The position numbers were made by a program, and so were the translations under genes. This document shows, one piece after another, positions 38,188-51,285 of a stretch of DNA of 64,000 nucleotides. The DNA is from Rhizoctonia solani (taxonomy: Eukaryota > Basidiomycota > Agaricomycetes > Cantharellales > Ceratobasidiaceae): assembly GCF_016906535.1 (NCBI RefSeq), contig NC_057378.1, positions 620,001 through 684,000 of the forward strand, given 5' to 3'. Numbering within the stretch: position 1 is the stretch's first letter; the number at the start of each line of letters is the position of its first letter. A model generated the notes under the pieces. That model was not told where the DNA came from. It saw only the letters and a program-made list of their open reading frames with translations, and made no database searches.

Positions 38188-40099
38188 TTAGACCTTCCCG
38201 TCGAACTTCTCGTCAGATGGAGTGCCAGGCGCAGCAAGGTCGTGGGCGGCACGGTTCTCGAGCTCCTTGAGCGCATCCTCGCCGTCGAACAGAGCAGCAG
38301 TCTCTTCGAGGGAGCGACCCTTGGTCTCAACAAGGTACATCCAGATGAAGCCAAGTTCGAAGCAGAGCCAGACAACATAGACGATGTAGTACTTCCACTT
38401 GATCGCATCCTGAGCGACAGGGTTGACGTATCTACAGAGAGACATTAAGTACGAGCTCAAAATTCTAAGCGGTACAACTTACTGGTTGAAAATGAGGAGG
38501 CAGTGACGGAGACGTTCATGATTGCGAACATCTTGGCACGAATCTGGAAAGGAGTGATCTCGACGGTGTATGATACGAGAAGAGGAGTGTATGCGATTGC
38601 GTAGAAGCCGTTGAAAATGAAGATGGAGGCCATGACAAGGTTGGCGGCATTCCTGTTCGATGTGTTGTTGGCGTTGACACCAGCACCGGTCGTCCAGAGA
38701 ACGTAGGCGAAGAGCATGCCAGCGTTCGAGGTCAAGAACAACTTGCGACGACCAATCTTCTCGACGAAAAGCGAAGCGGTAGTAGCAATGATGACTGTAA
38801 TAAAAATAAGAAATGTGCTTGAAACAAAACCTGATCACTCACAGGAGTAAATGGCCATTCCCAAGTTGAAGTACTGAACCTGAGCCTTGTCCTCAACACC
38901 GATTCCAATTTGCCCAAGACAATGTCCAAGTAGTACGATGCAATACCGTTACCAGACCACTGAGAGAAGAAGGCAATGGCGACAACGATACGAAGACGGC
39001 GGCGGTTTCCTGGGGTGCGGAGGAGAGAGAGATAGCTAGTGCTCTTGGCAGCTTCAGCCTCGAGACGGAGAGCCTCCTTAATTTCCTCGCGTTCAAACTG
39101 AACGAGCTCATCGTTCAAATCCCCACGGTTAATAGCATGGTACTTGGCGAGAACGCGGACAGCCTCCTCCTCGCGACCATGAGCGATCAACCAACGAGGA
39201 GACTCGGGCAAGAACTGGCAAGGAATTAGCATAAGGATTTCCGATCAAACAATGAATATATACCCAGATTATAATCATTTGAAGGACTGGGACGAGACCC
39301 ATCATTGCCGATGGAATGCGCCAAGAAGCAGCACCGTCGATTCGGAAAGTGCCAAGGGTAGTAGCCGCGGCAATGATCGAGCCGGTGAACCACATGGTGT
39401 TATAGAGGGAGGATAGCTTAGCGCGTTGGCTAGGATAAGCGAGCTCAACGATGAGCAGCGCAGAGGCAAGATGGGCAAATGAGACACCGAATCCGACTAG
39501 GAATCGTCAGTAAGAGAACATTGCCAATTGCATGTTTACTCACCCAAGCCACGTCCAGCAATAAACATGGCGTTGTTTTGAGCACCTGCCTGAAGACCAG
39601 TAGCAAGGAACATGCAGAGGCATCCCAAGATGATACCAGTGCGACGGCCAAAGTGATCGGCAACATAAGGTGCGAATGGGATGGCAGCGAGGGACCCGAT
39701 GTTTTGAATAGCACTAAAATGAAAGTTAATTCCATTGATTCGAGCCCACCAGTTTCACCAACTTACTTGTACAAACCAAGGGTAGCTCCCTGGGGTTTTC
39801 CAAAGAACGAAACCCAGTGAGGAACAGCCTGGAGACCGTCTATATGTACATGTGAAAAAGTGCTTCTGTACTTAGGATAAAAAACTTACTCATCATGGAA
39901 CCATCGAAACCGTTGGTGCTAGACGTCAACAGGATGAAAACGAGCAGCAAGTTGAGGGCGAGAATGCCACTGTGGTTCCACCATTTTCCTATAGACACCG
40001 TTAGTCGATATGACCATGCTTTCACTATGGATAAGTACCTTGGTAAAGGAGGTGCGCTGCTGGGCCTTCGGACGCTGTTACAGCTGCTGGGCCTGCCAT
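38188..40099 (-). CDS. MFS sugar transporter (SP family, fungal lactose/hexose permease type)
   Basis: A 12-helix plasma-membrane sugar:H+ symporter. The start is MAGPAAVTASEGPAAHLLYQ, then WWNHSGILALNLLLVFILLT and STNGFDGSMM, the usual helix-1 motif. SP-family signatures: PFAPYVADHFGRRTGIILGC (R-X-G-R-R loop 2-3), FIAGRGLVGFGVSFAH, FLPESPRWLIAHGREEEA (PESPR), RIVVAIAFFSQWSGNGIASY, FVEKIGRRKL, and ETKGRSLEETAALF (C-terminal PETKG-type motif with V for P). A short acidic tail ends the protein. Several introns. Two one-base gaps break the frame: in the C run 38913-38915 (GGGG expected in sense, giving LGQIGIGVEDKAQ) and at 38496-38497 (CCC expected, giving ASLIFNQYVNP). Both look like homopolymer contractions. 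Substrate not determinable. Confidence 0.92.
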
Positions 40100-43000
40100 G
40101 GTTCAATCCAACTCAAGGAAGAGAGAGAAGCCGAGTGAGCGGGGTGAGCTGACAGTACAGAAGGAGCCCCGCATCTTATAGCAAATGTCGACTCTCGGTA
40201 AATCGTTGCCAGGCGCCAAACAAGTGGATGGTTGGCTGGCTGGGCATCATTCTCCATTTAGGTGGTTTCTCCGGGGTTGCCAGGACCCCGATCACACCTC
40301 TTGCCGTTTGTGTGGGGCCCTACTGGCCTCTCGCGATCACTTTCCCCATGGGGATACTGATCCGTATGACGCTCCAGGCACATGTACCGATCTGTGACTG
40401 AAATCTCTATTTTTCAGTCAGTACCATGGTCGTAGAGGTTAAGCCAGTTCTGGCGGTGTCGGAGGGCCAGCGGCAAGTCTTCGGGAAGTGTTGCCTCCCA
40501 TCAAGTGAACCACAAAACATGCAGCAAAAGAACTAATCTCAACCAAGGGGTCCATAGTTTGTTCCTGACGCTTTGCGACTCGTGGCCTTCCGATGATCTC
40601 GCGAATCACAGCACCCTGCTTACATGCCCGGGTACACATGGTTCCATGTCAGTCACGGGATATATTATTGGGTACAGTAATCGAAGTTTAATATTATAAC
40701 AGCAGGGATGTGCAGCGGTGGTTGGGTTGCTGCATCCACGAGCCTAATCGGAAGTAGCACGGTGGAACTAGACTTCCCGGCCATTCTCAATTTAGCTTGT
40801 TTCAGACGTCTCCTGTAGGGTATATCAAGGACACTTATTGAACCTGGGCTACAATCCATATAATATGACTGAAATATCCCATCCTATTCCGGAGGGCATC
40901 GGGTGAGAGTTCAAGCACTCGCCACCTTGGGGTGGGGTACCACTGGGGTAGCGCGGAGAAAGTTCTTCTTTATCACGGCATGAAGAGCCTCGTGCGAATT
41001 AATACTTGTGGATGGCTCTAGATCAGGGACACCCTGCTCGGTAGGAGAGCTTCGACTAAGGGGGTGGCCAGGCTGGGGTCTAGGTATTATACACGTCTGG
41101 AAGTAGCGTATGTCAGGCTGACAAGCGAAGTTGGTTCGCTAGAAACGATCAAATGTTATTCCCACAGCAAGAACATACGCATATATTCCATCCCTAAATT
41201 ATATATTTTTAAAAGGTCCCCAAATTGGCATACGCGTTCGAGACCCGAGCAGCACGCGACTACTAAAATGCCGCAAGGTGGCACGAAAGGAGCGGAGGTA
41301 CTTCGGAATAGCTTTCCTGCCAAGGCAAGTATACACTCGAGGCATTCGGTTTCACATACTTAAAAAAAACTCATGATCTCATTGAGGAGCTCATCGCCAC
41401 TGAATATGCTCACAAAACTCCAAAGTTTTCCCGAGGATGAGGCGAGCCCCTATTCGGCAACAGCATTGCGCTCAGGTCCCGGTATCGATCTGGCAGGAAC
41501 CTGATCATTGAATAGTCCCAAAGCCTTTGTCCGGTAAGTGCGGCATCCTTCACAATCTCGGATTGGAAACCCAAGAAATATCGAGGAGCGGCCGAACTAG
41601 AGCGGTAGATTACCATGAGAATAGCCAAGAGCGATATGCATATATTGGTTATATGAGTATTCAGTACCCAAGCGTTAAGCTATGCAAGAGCGGCAAAGAC
41701 GCCTTGTGAATGTGTTTTCATTGTTAGTTCGTGATACTCCAAAGTTATTTTACGCGTGAGTCACTTATCATATCGATTGATGTAATAAATCAACTATGCG
41801 TCATATGTTTGTATAGAACACAAATTAAGTTACATGGCCAGACCAATAAATCGCGTGACTTCCCGTATGGTGTTGTTCAGTTAAGACGCCGGTTTCAAGA
41901 AACGAGGTCTTCAGGTTTATGGCGAGCCCCTTTTCTGACGCATTCAGTGTCCCTTCATTCTTGTCATATATGTTCAGAACCAACTTTTTCCTTGATTTCT
42001 AGTTAAAACCATCTCAAGTGTAACGAGCTCTCCCATAATGGAGATGCCTACAGGTAGGTCAGAAAGATGGGTATGTATACGTATAACCATATCCAAGTCG
42101 TTCAAGCCACCGCCCACTACTAGTCATGGCTACGCTCCACGCCTTTAAGGGGTACACGAGCCGAGAACATTCTCGACGCCAATGTTGGATGCTTTTGGTA
42201 TATACATCGCTAGAACTTCCATCAATACTACCATTAACACTAGGGGTACCGCTGTATCGGACGAGAACTGCGGAATCATATAAGCTTTGGATATCGAATT
42301 AGGAGGCAAACCTTCTCATTCGATATATACTTGTTATGTAACAGGCAGAGTTCTGGATCGTATCTCATTCGAGCATACCTACTCCTAAAAGAGAAACTCC
42401 CGGAAGGTTGTGCATACTTACGCTTGTAATCCTAAGCTTTCCGTGAACCTGCGCGATAATACAAATGTAATACTCCAGGCCACAGCTAAGCAATCTCGTA
42501 GGCCAACTAAACATAAAAAAGGGAGAGGTGGATAATTAGTGTGAGCGCACTCAATCACGGCATCTGGCCAACTTTTAATCACGTTGAGTCCTCTGTCTAT
42601 ACTGACATGGGTCCTACAATATTTTGAAGATGTGTTAAAGTTTTATTCATCATGGCATTCGAGTCCTTTGGCTAGTTTGTCTTTGTGAGAGGGGTACTGA
42701 AATGATTTTGATTGATTCGAACTATGGGGTATGCATACGAAGAGCACTTTAAATATCCGTGTCTGTTGATTGTCCGATTTTTGCCTACTATGAGCCCATA
42801 TGAAGATGTTACAGGTAAGATATGGCTTACTGTCTGGGCATGATTAACTGCGTGGGATAAGAGTTTGTTACAGAGGGCCTTGTTTGTTAACATGAGCCGG
42901 CGTGCGCATGATCAACGCCGAGACAGTCACTATCTAGGCCCAAAAGCCGGGTATGGGGCAGAGAAGAGAGCAGCGCATATAGAGGGACGCACCGATCGGA

Positions 43001-43857
43001 CGGGTTGTATCTACCAACCACCTTTGATGCTTGATTTCGGTGCTATGAATATTTGCCGGGTCATGCAATGGCCCTGGGGGACGAGTAGATCAGCTGGACA
43101 AGTGGCAGACAGAAATGGTAGCTTGAAGCTGATGGCCGGGGAGATAACAAATACCTCATGGGTTCTACAAATAACTCGGGGGCCTTTCCTCGTTGTCCAT
43201 GACGTGCCCAGCAAAAGAATTTTTTAAATTTAGAAAGTGTGTTCGGCGGGCTGGTTTTCACACCCAATGAGGTCATATGTGAACGATTGTATAGTGAAGG
43301 TTACCTCATATCCAGAAGTGGACGCCTATTCCTTGACGCCTCGTGACTGATATGCATGCATTTGTATTCTGGACATAATGATTTGATAACTCTATATGCA
43401 CCCCAGCGCCTCGAACCTATCAAAATCGGGGTTCAGCATGACAAGCGAATTCCTATAACCACACGTGAACCAATTGTACGTGCAGGAGAAATCCTTTATA
43501 TAGAGGGTGGCAACAAATACATGCACATGTATTGTCGATAGAACCAACGCTATTCCAGGTGCCGGAATTGTACTCGAGACAATTGAACCCTCCCATATAC
43601 GTAGTGTACGCGACCGTCTTCCGGGCCAGGTCAAGCATTCATGAATGCATTTCCTAATTCTTAATGGCTGCTACATTGAAGTCAATATCTTATGCTGAGG
43701 GTAATGCTCATCTACGACATATTGAGTAAAATGGTTCAGTTGAAAGATATGGGTAGCCAAACAACAAATGTTCAATTCGTCTATGGTCATTCAACGCATA
43801 AAGCCACACCTCTCCCTACTCCAAAGTCAAAGGAGCGAATCACACCATAATTCTGCT
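40100..43857. other. 3.8 kb stretch with no gene I can support
   Basis: The left 150 bp is the sugar-transporter promoter. Elsewhere only short unconnected frames occur. No recognisable transposon protein, tRNA or terminal repeat was seen. Confidence 0.45.
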
Positions 43858-44690
43858 TTACTCCGGCTTTTCGGTAGGCTTGACCTTGTCTGAATCTACC
43901 GTGCTAGCCTTCTTCGCAGCCTCGGTCTCATCCCTAACAATCTTTTCCCCAACCGCCTTGACCTGCTCCGCCACACTCAACACCTTTTCACCACCAATCG
44001 CAACCTTTTCTCTCAATGCACCGCCCACCTCCTTCAACCTCGCCTCCCCAACTCCAACCTCACACCTCTCCCACCTGACCACTCGCATACCCACACCAGG
44101 CATCATATGCTCCTCCAAATACCTCAGCCAAATATTCAACACCTCGGGATCAGTGTCCCATACTTTAACAGCTCGCTTGTGCGTCCTTTTCTCGAAATTT
44201 TCCTGTGCCTTTTTGAATATGAACGGGGACTTGAGGACGGTGAAGAGAGATCGTTGGGTTGGGAGATGTGCCGGGCGGGAAAGTGGGATTCCGAGTGCGT
44301 ATGCGGCGTGGTATGCGAAGTGGAGGAAAAATTCGAGGTTTGGGTGGTAGTATGTGCGGAAATGGAGGAGTGCGACTGGGTGGTGGTGTGTTGGTGGATG
44401 CACAGGTGGTTTAACTAGCGATTTTGGTGGGATTGCAGGGTCGTGTGGTGGTAATAGGTCGCTAATCTTTGGGGGTGTGAACGTGGGGTTGGTAGAGATG
44501 GAGGTAGCTCTTGTGAGCTTGGAGAGGTCTGTGCCTCGCTACGAGTCCAAAATGAGTTCAAATTAAATTACCGATCGAGGGAAAATGGTTACATTTCGGC
44601 TCTCAGCGAGCGCGATGTGCTAATTAAGCGGCACGCATTGTATGGTGCCCTCGTCACAGGTGGTCGAAAAGTTAAAATGCGAGCGAGCAT
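43858..44690 (-). CDS. RSM10: Mitochondrial small-subunit ribosomal protein S10 (uS10m)
   Basis: A component of the mitochondrial ribosome 30S-like head. The core LLHFRTYYHPNLEFFLHFAY, GIPLSRPAHLPTQRSLFTVL, PFIFKKAQENFEKRTHKRAV and DPEVLNIWLRYLEEHMMPGVG is the S10 domain with its H-F/KSPF signature region. I place the start at 44690 (MLARILTFRPP). Two upstream exons, with GT..AG joins at the CCT/CAC and TCG/CGA boundaries, add HIALAESRNVTIFPRS and RGTDLSKLTRATSISTNP, giving an Arg/Ser-rich mitochondrial presequence. The last coding exon reaches past the S10 domain with an about 70-residue Lys/Glu/Val-rich extension ending KPTEKPE, likely a coiled coil. The 5' exon pair is less certain than the core. 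Confidence 0.88.
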
Positions 44691-44920
44691 GAGGATAAGA
44701 TCGACAAGGAAAGAAAGTGAAAATACCCCCGTGACTGGTTCTCACGGTCGATCTGAGTTTTGACCGACCTTATCAAATGAATTATGGTCGATCGTTCAAT
44801 TGAGACCATTCGAATAGTGAAACACGGTTGGTATATTACGGCCATACAAGCGGATTGCCCTTACAACTAAACAAACTGACCCGAAAAACAATGGAAAAAC
44901 AAACCCGAACGCTCGAGAGA

Positions 44921-45828
44921 TTACACAGCCTTGCTCTCCACTCGAGGAGAGGAAGTAGCTACACTATCGTACTTCTCGTTATTGGCCGGGGCCGCACCAG
45001 GGTTCAACATCCTCGCACGTTCCTGAGACCACTGGCGCCTCAACAACAACGCCAACCCGCCCAAATACAAAACGGGGACAATCTATTACGTCCGTCCGAG
45101 TTGTCAAACATCGCGGGACAAGCCATCCAAAAACTTGGGGACTCACCACAACCCAAGCCTTCCAAGCCCGATTGACATGTTCGCTGACGGCCTGTCCTCG
45201 CTTCGTTGGCCATTCGATCGTGTATCCTCGACGCACTTGGACGGACGCAATGACACACATGCTTACTCCCCAAAAGGCATGCAGGATAGCGTACCACGGT
45301 CGCGCCTTGAGTGGGTGGCGGGTATCCGGAGCAGCCGTCGGATCAGGTTTCGCGCTCCCCAACGCAACACTCGGTGTCGAGGCGGTACAAATACCCAAAA
45401 CGAGCTGGATCCAATACATCAAGAACAGCGTGAGTCCGATCTTGGTGTGCGGGACCTTCCATTGGCCGTTGTACATGGCCACATGAACCCCGACTCCAAA
45501 CCCGATGCAGATGATGGGCAGAGCGATGAGTTGGATCGCGGCGTGCGGTCCGAGCCATTTCTGAAATGGGAGGTAGGCGCGGAGGTATCGTGCGGTGAGA
45601 GAACCGAGAGGGAGGAGGATGAAGAAACCTGTGGCCATACACCAGCCATGGATCTTGGTCCAGTGGACTTGCTCCCATGATGAATCGCTCGGAATTGCTA
45701 CAGGCAAAATGTGAATGAGATAAATTGAAATAGTATATATAATGGTACTTACGAGCACCTTGGGCTGCTGCTGAAGTGGCTATAGCAAGAGCCGAAACGA
45801 TCGCCGAGAGAGCGTTAAGATTGATCAT
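44921..45828 (-). CDS. Cytochrome b561-type transmembrane protein, secretory pathway
   Basis: A b561/ferric-reductase-like membrane core that moves electrons across a membrane through two haems held by paired His. The N-terminus MINLNALSAIVSALAIATSAAAQ is a cleavable signal peptide; exon 1 is short and joins to PIPSDSSWEQVHW. Then five or six helices follow: TKIHGWCMATGFFILLPLGS, WLGPHAAIQLIALPIICIGF, PHTKIGLTLFLMYWIQLVLG, and WYAILHAFWGVSMCVIASVQ with VRRGYTIEW. The last is IVPVLYLGGLALLLRRQW. Four His lie in helix starts (IHGW, GPHA, PHTK, LHAF), the b561 pattern. There is no DOMON domain before it, unlike CDH-type fusions. A TATATA lies 46-51 bp upstream. Divergent from SUS1, 378 bp between ATGs. 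The electron donor and acceptor are unknown. Confidence 0.85.
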
Positions 45829-45873
45829 CGTAGTAGTGGCTGGACAGAGATCAAGAGGTCGAACGAGCACAGA

Positions 45874-45879
45874 TATATA
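45874..45879 (-). promoter_or_regulatory. TATA-like box of the b561-type gene
   Basis: TATATA sits 46-51 bp before the ATG at 45828. The motif reads the same on both strands. Confidence 0.4.
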
Positions 45880-46206
45880 AGAAAAAATCGGAGGTTGATT
45901 AGCCGGACCAAGTAGACCAAAGTGCGGGCTCGATCCTTACGGGGATTGATGCCGAGAGAGATGGGAGGGAGATAGAACACGAGATTGCGGTATTCAAAAG
46001 CGCCCAACGTTCTCGTCCATAAGCCGGGTGATGGCGAAGAGCTGAACCACGAGCATCCCAGGTCAGTGCCTCGGCCTTTTCTAAATGCCTTTGTTTGGTG
46101 CCTCGAGGGTTCAGCAGAATTGCAAATTCGACACGGCCGAGCTGGGAAAAACGTCAAGCGCCTGGGGATTGGAATTGAGGATAAAGGGTGGTTGGTGGCA
46201 ACGACC

Positions 46207-46674
46207 ATGTCAAAGATGTATGGTGGCGATGTTGAAATGGACGAAGTGGAGTCGTTGCGCAAGGATATTCAAGAAAGGATGATGCGTAGTCAGGATTGGG
46301 ATAGGTGAGAAGTCGCTATGTGTGCTGGACACATTATCTCATTATTGTGTACAGGCTTATGCGAGCTCTCCGTGTGCATTTGCATGAGCGAGGGTGGTAT
46401 GACGAGGTTACTAATATGGCACAGGGTAAGCAGGAAAAAACGATTGAATGTCTTTTACTGAATATTAGTCACGTTTAGAAGCGGCAAGAGGCTCAGCAAA
46501 GCCACGTTTTACAGACGTGTATTCGGTGATTCATGATCAAGCAATAAGTAATTACCACACCCAATTAGTCGACGTGTCCTAATCAGATATCTAGGCTCAT
46601 GTCCCCCAGAAGTACGGGCCGAGCTCATCAAGCAAATCCGGGCCTTCATCGTCGCCAACACTGTAAGCGAGTAG
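46207..46674 (+). CDS. SUS1: SUS1/ENY2, SAGA and TREX-2 subunit
   Basis: A small helical protein shared by the SAGA histone-H2B deubiquitinase module and the TREX-2 mRNA-export complex. Exons 46207-46304, 46355-46425, 46479-46547 and 46595-46674 total 318 nt and encode 105 residues, the family size. They read MDEVESLRKDIQERMMRS and WDRLMRALRVHLHERGWYDE, then AKPRFTDVYSVIHDQA, then CPPEVRAELIKQIRAFIVANT. The pattern LR..L...GW.D........K......L...I........P..V..EL...IR.F matches ENY2. I chose the ATG at 46207 (MSKMYGGDVEMDEV); 46216 and 46237 are in-frame alternatives. The frame stays open upstream to 45985, but that part matches nothing in the family. Confidence 0.88.
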
Positions 46675-46908
46675 CAGATATATTCGCCATGTATTTACAC
46701 CCGTTCGTGTCTTGTACCCACCTTGGGGTAATTCCAATTTATAATAGAGTTGTTGTGCCATGTTGACGTTGGCCCAAAGCAGCCCAAATGACGTCCGATC
46801 AGGACTTGTTCTTGTCACGACAGTCTCCAATTGACGCGTCGGGCTCTCGAGTGGTCGGTCTCGCTTCATCCGATACCAACTATTAGTAATTAATATATCT
46901 ACCCAGTA

Positions 46909-49900
46909 ATGACCACTCCCAACCCCAAAGCGTACCATTATGCGAAAGAAATCGAAGGGGCACTATGTCGTGGAGCCTGGCTCGAGTCGACGCCAATCAA
47001 GGACTACAAGGGTTATGCCATAAGCTGGGAAGAAACGTTTCGAAAATTCAAGAAACATTGTCCAGGTCATGACGGTACGCTTTCATTCTCACGACGCGTC
47101 ATGTGATTCTGAGCGTTCGTTAGCATATGCGACTGTCGCGGTACAGACCCAGACGTTGGCTACGCTGTTGTTGAGACCTGAGCCTTCGTCGAATGATGGA
47201 CCTCCACAAGTTAAACTTACACCAGAGGGATTGGATGGAGATTCAGATACAGCCGGAGCGCCGTTCTCGCTAAACATGTGGCCAGAATGCCTTATTCCCG
47301 AAGACAAGCGAGAAGAGGCCCGTATGGCACTTGTTGCGTTGACAGGAGAGGATGAAAAGGTCAAAGATACATGGGTATGTGTTTCATCTTTCCATCGCTT
47401 CACTGAGAGGTAACCTGGACAGAGCACAACTGTACTACGCGCATTCTTTGCCTTTACGCTCGACAGACCTCAACGCGCGTTGACCATCTTGAACACCGTT
47501 AGTCTCGAAGGCGGCGTCCCTGATCCTATTTACGCACAATACGAACCTGTCTCTCAAACCTCTTCTCATTTCGCCCCCAGTACTGCCCTAAGTACAGCCT
47601 CGACGGCCCACACAGGAAACCAAGGCTCGGCACTCCATACCATCTTGTCTCGCACTGGGAGTATCGCAGGTGTACCACTGGGCCAGCGCGCAACTTTTAC
47701 CTGGGGTGCTGTAGAACACATTCGAACGCGATGTGTGCAGGGCATGTCACATGAGAGGTTGATGGACGGAGATGCGGCTATCGCGGCCTACGAAGCTGCT
47801 CTACCTTTGATTGTGTCCTTTAATCCTAAACCAGGCGAGCAAGGGTTGTTCGAGACGAGACGAGAACTATGGCGATGGGTCGAGATGTTGTTGTATCGAG
47901 CAAGCATCGTATCTGCCATTTATCAGTGAGAAATTTCATCCTATCTTATTAACTATTGTTAACATATCAGATAGAACCCCCGACGACGCACTCAAGTTTC
48001 TACGGGTCTATAGCGTATTCTCATCTGTCTGGCCGGCTACATTCAGGCCCAACCACCGCGCTACGCTCTATACCCTATACATTCGCACACTCTGTATCTC
48101 CGATACGCGAGGAACCCTAACGTGGCGAGACGAAGCCCGCAAAATTGTCTCCGAAGCGCGCGTGGTGCTAAATTCGACGACCATCTTCCCCCGCGCAGGA
48201 AAGATAAACCACAAAGTGCTGGATTTTGCGGATGGAGTCGTGGCATTATGGGAAGCTGGAGGTGAACTTGAAGACGCCGGTTGGGTGATCGAGGCAAGTC
48301 GATAGCCCGCTATTTACCTTGCGATTAATTTTTGAATTTCATGTAGACTCTATGGTGGACGACGCGCCTTACCTTCCATTCGTATCGCGTCATGCGGCAC
48401 TTGGCCCGTCTTTTATTCTCGGTGCCCGATTCGGATATGAATATCGCTCGTCGTGTGTTCCAGCAATACGTTCGATTGGTTCGACAAGCTCGCCGAACCG
48501 CACCGGGGGATGTTGATTTGCAACTTAAACGGCGGCCCGCCGATGAACCTGCCCAACACCCGAAAGAGATTGCTGAAAAAGAGGCGGAAGAAAGCCATGA
48601 GCTTGAGGCTTTGGGGTTGAAGGAAAGTAAAGGTCGAAAGAGCATCGAGGAGAACGCGAGGGAGGTGGAAAAGATTCGACAAGGGGACGTGGATGATCCA
48701 CCCGTGTTTGTGGATGCCCTCGTGCGGGGTGCGAGAATGCTCGTGAGGGTGGTTGAAGAGTCGGATGTGGAAGATGCGTTATCCGAGGCGAGAGATACGG
48801 TGGATTTGGCGATGGAGATCATTGACGATGAGAAATCTGGGCTCAAGCATGATGTTGCTATCAAGGCTAGGGTGTATAGGGTTGCTGGGATCGTAGAGGC
48901 CTTGACCGCTGCTAGGGGTAAGCTTAAAGAGTTTCCCGTTTGGCACTGTTGTTTACGATGGCACAGAAATCGACCCAACAAGTCGCCCAAATAGACAAGC
49001 TACGGCCCTCAAGCACCTTACAGTCGCAGCTACACTCGATCCCACATCTGCAGACACGTACTATCACCTCGCATTCGTCCAAGCCGAAGCGCGTGCAACG
49101 GGTGATGCAATCCTCAGCGCACGACAAGCTGTCGAACGTGCACCCCAAGATGTCCGATGCTGGCATTTGCTCGGTCTACTCCTCACCGCGACGGAAGATT
49201 GGGCCGGAGCTCGCGCGGTTATCGAAATCGGTATCGCGAATTCGGAACAACTCCAGGACGAACTCGGTCAGCATCCCGTTGGACATGGAACGGGATTGAG
49301 CGCGCCCGAAGAGGGTGTTGTAGTTAAGGATTTCGGGACCGAGGACGTTAGGTCCAGTTCACCCCAGGGGATACCGTTGGGCCCTGGGAGCAACCTACCC
49401 ACGATTGTTCCCCCTACGGGTATCCTACCTCCGTCTCGGACTTTGCTTTCATTATTTGCCCGTCCGGGAAGTGATCCCGACGCAAACCCGTCTCGCCTAC
49501 GCCTATTTACTGCCGCCACCCAGATTCGGCTGACGCATATGGCGATTGTGGAGCGGATCGAGGGGCCGGATGGGGCTGCTGGGATGTGGCCCGGAGTATT
49601 TGCTTGGTATGCGGCTAACGCGCCAAGCGCTATTCCGGCCATTAGTTCTGGGGCAAGCACTCGTGAGTCATAGCGCCGCCAACATCCACGTTTCACTAAA
49701 ATTTTGAGCCAGACACCGGTTCGGTGGACCATACCGAGCATGAAGGCAGTATACCACGAATGGAAATTTTGCCCGCGTCGCCTACCGAGTATGACTATAC
49801 GATCACCCATCCTGAGGAGCGTGAAAAAGACAAGGATAAAGAAAAGAGTGGGAAGCATTTGGATTTGCATAAAAAGCTGCTAAGCAAGAGTCACCGGCAT

Positions 49901-50743
49901 GTTCATGAGCTTTCGAGAAAGATTAATCCCAGGGCACGCAGGCGGATGAGTGCGGCTTCGGGAACTGGGCCTGGATCCAGTGAGTGCCAATAAACCCTTT
50001 GCGGAACTGGGGCTAACGCGAGATCAGTGTCTGATGCGTATCAAGCGAGCTCCATCCATTCGAGACATCTGCATCGTAGATCGTCACCTGCAACATCTTC
50101 ATACCTTGAGGGAGATACCGATTTCGACCCGTTGGGTATGAGCTCTACCACTACATCATCGGGGATAACAGGAACAGACGCGTCCACGAGCGGGACAGCG
50201 CGCACGACCACCTCGGTTGGGTCCGAGATGACAGTAACTAATCCCCTGGTCTCTTCATCCCGTGCTGAAGCCCTTGAACGTCGGCTACTGTCTGATATTT
50301 GGCTTGCATCCGCTGCAACGTTCCGACGTTCCAGCCGGCCCAACGAGTCTCAAGCGGCGATTGCCGAAGCCGAATGGTTAGACGAAGCCAATCCTGCCGT
50401 ATGGGTCCAATTTGGATTATACCTCGGAGCGGGAGCATTGGACCGTGCGATCGAGTCATTGCACAAGGCACTCGTAATCGAACCCGAATACGTCCCAGCT
50501 GTCGTGCACCTCTCTCAACTGTACCTCGGGACTGAAAATGGGGCGGACATGGCTGTCGGTATGCTAAACCAAACGACTCAAGGCGCTGGGTGGGACGCGG
50601 CCGAAGCGTGGTACCTCCTTGGACGAGCTTGTGGGATGCAAGGTCGACGAGAACGACAACGCGCGTGTTTAGCTCATGCACTCCGACTCGAACAGAGCAA
50701 ACCGGTTAGGAGTGTTAGAAGCGTGCTACCCCGGTGCCTGTAG
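46909..50743 (+). CDS. YPP1: YPP1/TTC7-type TPR protein (PI4-kinase recruitment)
   Basis: In yeast, Ypp1 with Efr3 holds the PI4-kinase Stt4 at the plasma membrane. The start MTTPNPKAYHYAKEIEGALCRGAW sits at 46909. About 1,100 residues follow in some ten exons. Family stretches: ECLIPEDKREEARMALVALT, STTVLRAFFAFTLDRPQRAL, ERLMDGDAAIAAYEAALPLI, and WRWVEMLLYRASIVSAIYQ, then DDALKFLRVYSVFSSVWPATFR with HRATLYTLYIRTL. TPR units follow later: TSADTYYHLAFVQAEARATG, DVRCWHLLGLLLTATEDW, AVWVQFGLYLGAGALDRAIE, EYVPAVVHLSQLYL and AEAWYLLGRACGMQGRRERQ. Between them is a long Ser/Thr/Pro-rich, charged loop (49300-50250). The tail LEQSKPVRS is the usual end of this family. All exon joins found are canonical. 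Confidence 0.87.
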
Positions 50744-51241
50744 ATCATTCTTGGATTGTTTTTCTTGTTACGTATGGTATACGTTTGATAGGATACTTGA
50801 TAGAGACATGGATGTATGCTACGCCGTGGGAATCGTTCTCTCAAACTGGATTCCCGGTTTTTTCGGCTGATTATAGATCCCGTTTAATACTACCGACGCT
50901 CAGAATGGACTGGTTAATTACGGAAATAGCGGGACAGGGGCGTTTGGAGCCTCGGTTGGTGAGAGAGGGTGTATGCACAGTTACGTCGTTATCTTGGCAG
51001 ACCCCCGGTTCAGAATGAGAACCGAGGCCGGTGTGCCTGTTTATTGGCAAATAGACATCCAGCCTCGTCTGAGCCCCTGATTACTAATCCAAAGCCCCAG
51101 ATTCCCCACGTCTGATTGGTGGGGCACCACATTGGCATGCGGAAGGCTGGGGCCCCTGATCTAAAGTCAGGGACTAAATGGCCTTGGCGCACGAGAGGAA
51201 AGTCCTCGTGACATTGCATATAGGTTACCCCTATAAGCGCG
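50744..51241. other. Intergenic, YPP1 to allantoate-permease-type gene
   Basis: Promoter side of the downstream transporter. No gene seen. Confidence 0.45.
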
Positions 51242-51247
51242 TATAAA
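51242..51247 (+). promoter_or_regulatory. TATA box of the allantoate-permease-type gene
   Basis: TATAAA sits 39-44 bp before the ATG at 51286. Confidence 0.55.
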
Positions 51248-51285
51248 GAGTGAGCGCTCTGCACCTTTGGGTTATTCACGCCACC

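Noticed and set aside
40100..43857. Suspected transposon remnant or CRISPR-like array in the gene-free stretch
   Set aside because: No regular repeats, terminal inverted repeats or transposase/reverse-transcriptase motifs could be read. A repeat-library search would be needed to say more.
46597..46938. 113-codon minus-strand frame between SUS1 and YPP1
   Set aside because: Overlaps the SUS1 last exon and the YPP1 start on the other strand, with no domain. Both neighbours are well supported.
48325..48990. 221-codon minus-strand frame, Ser/Thr-rich
   Set aside because: Antisense of the YPP1 exon with charged residues. The plus strand carries the conserved protein and splice sites.
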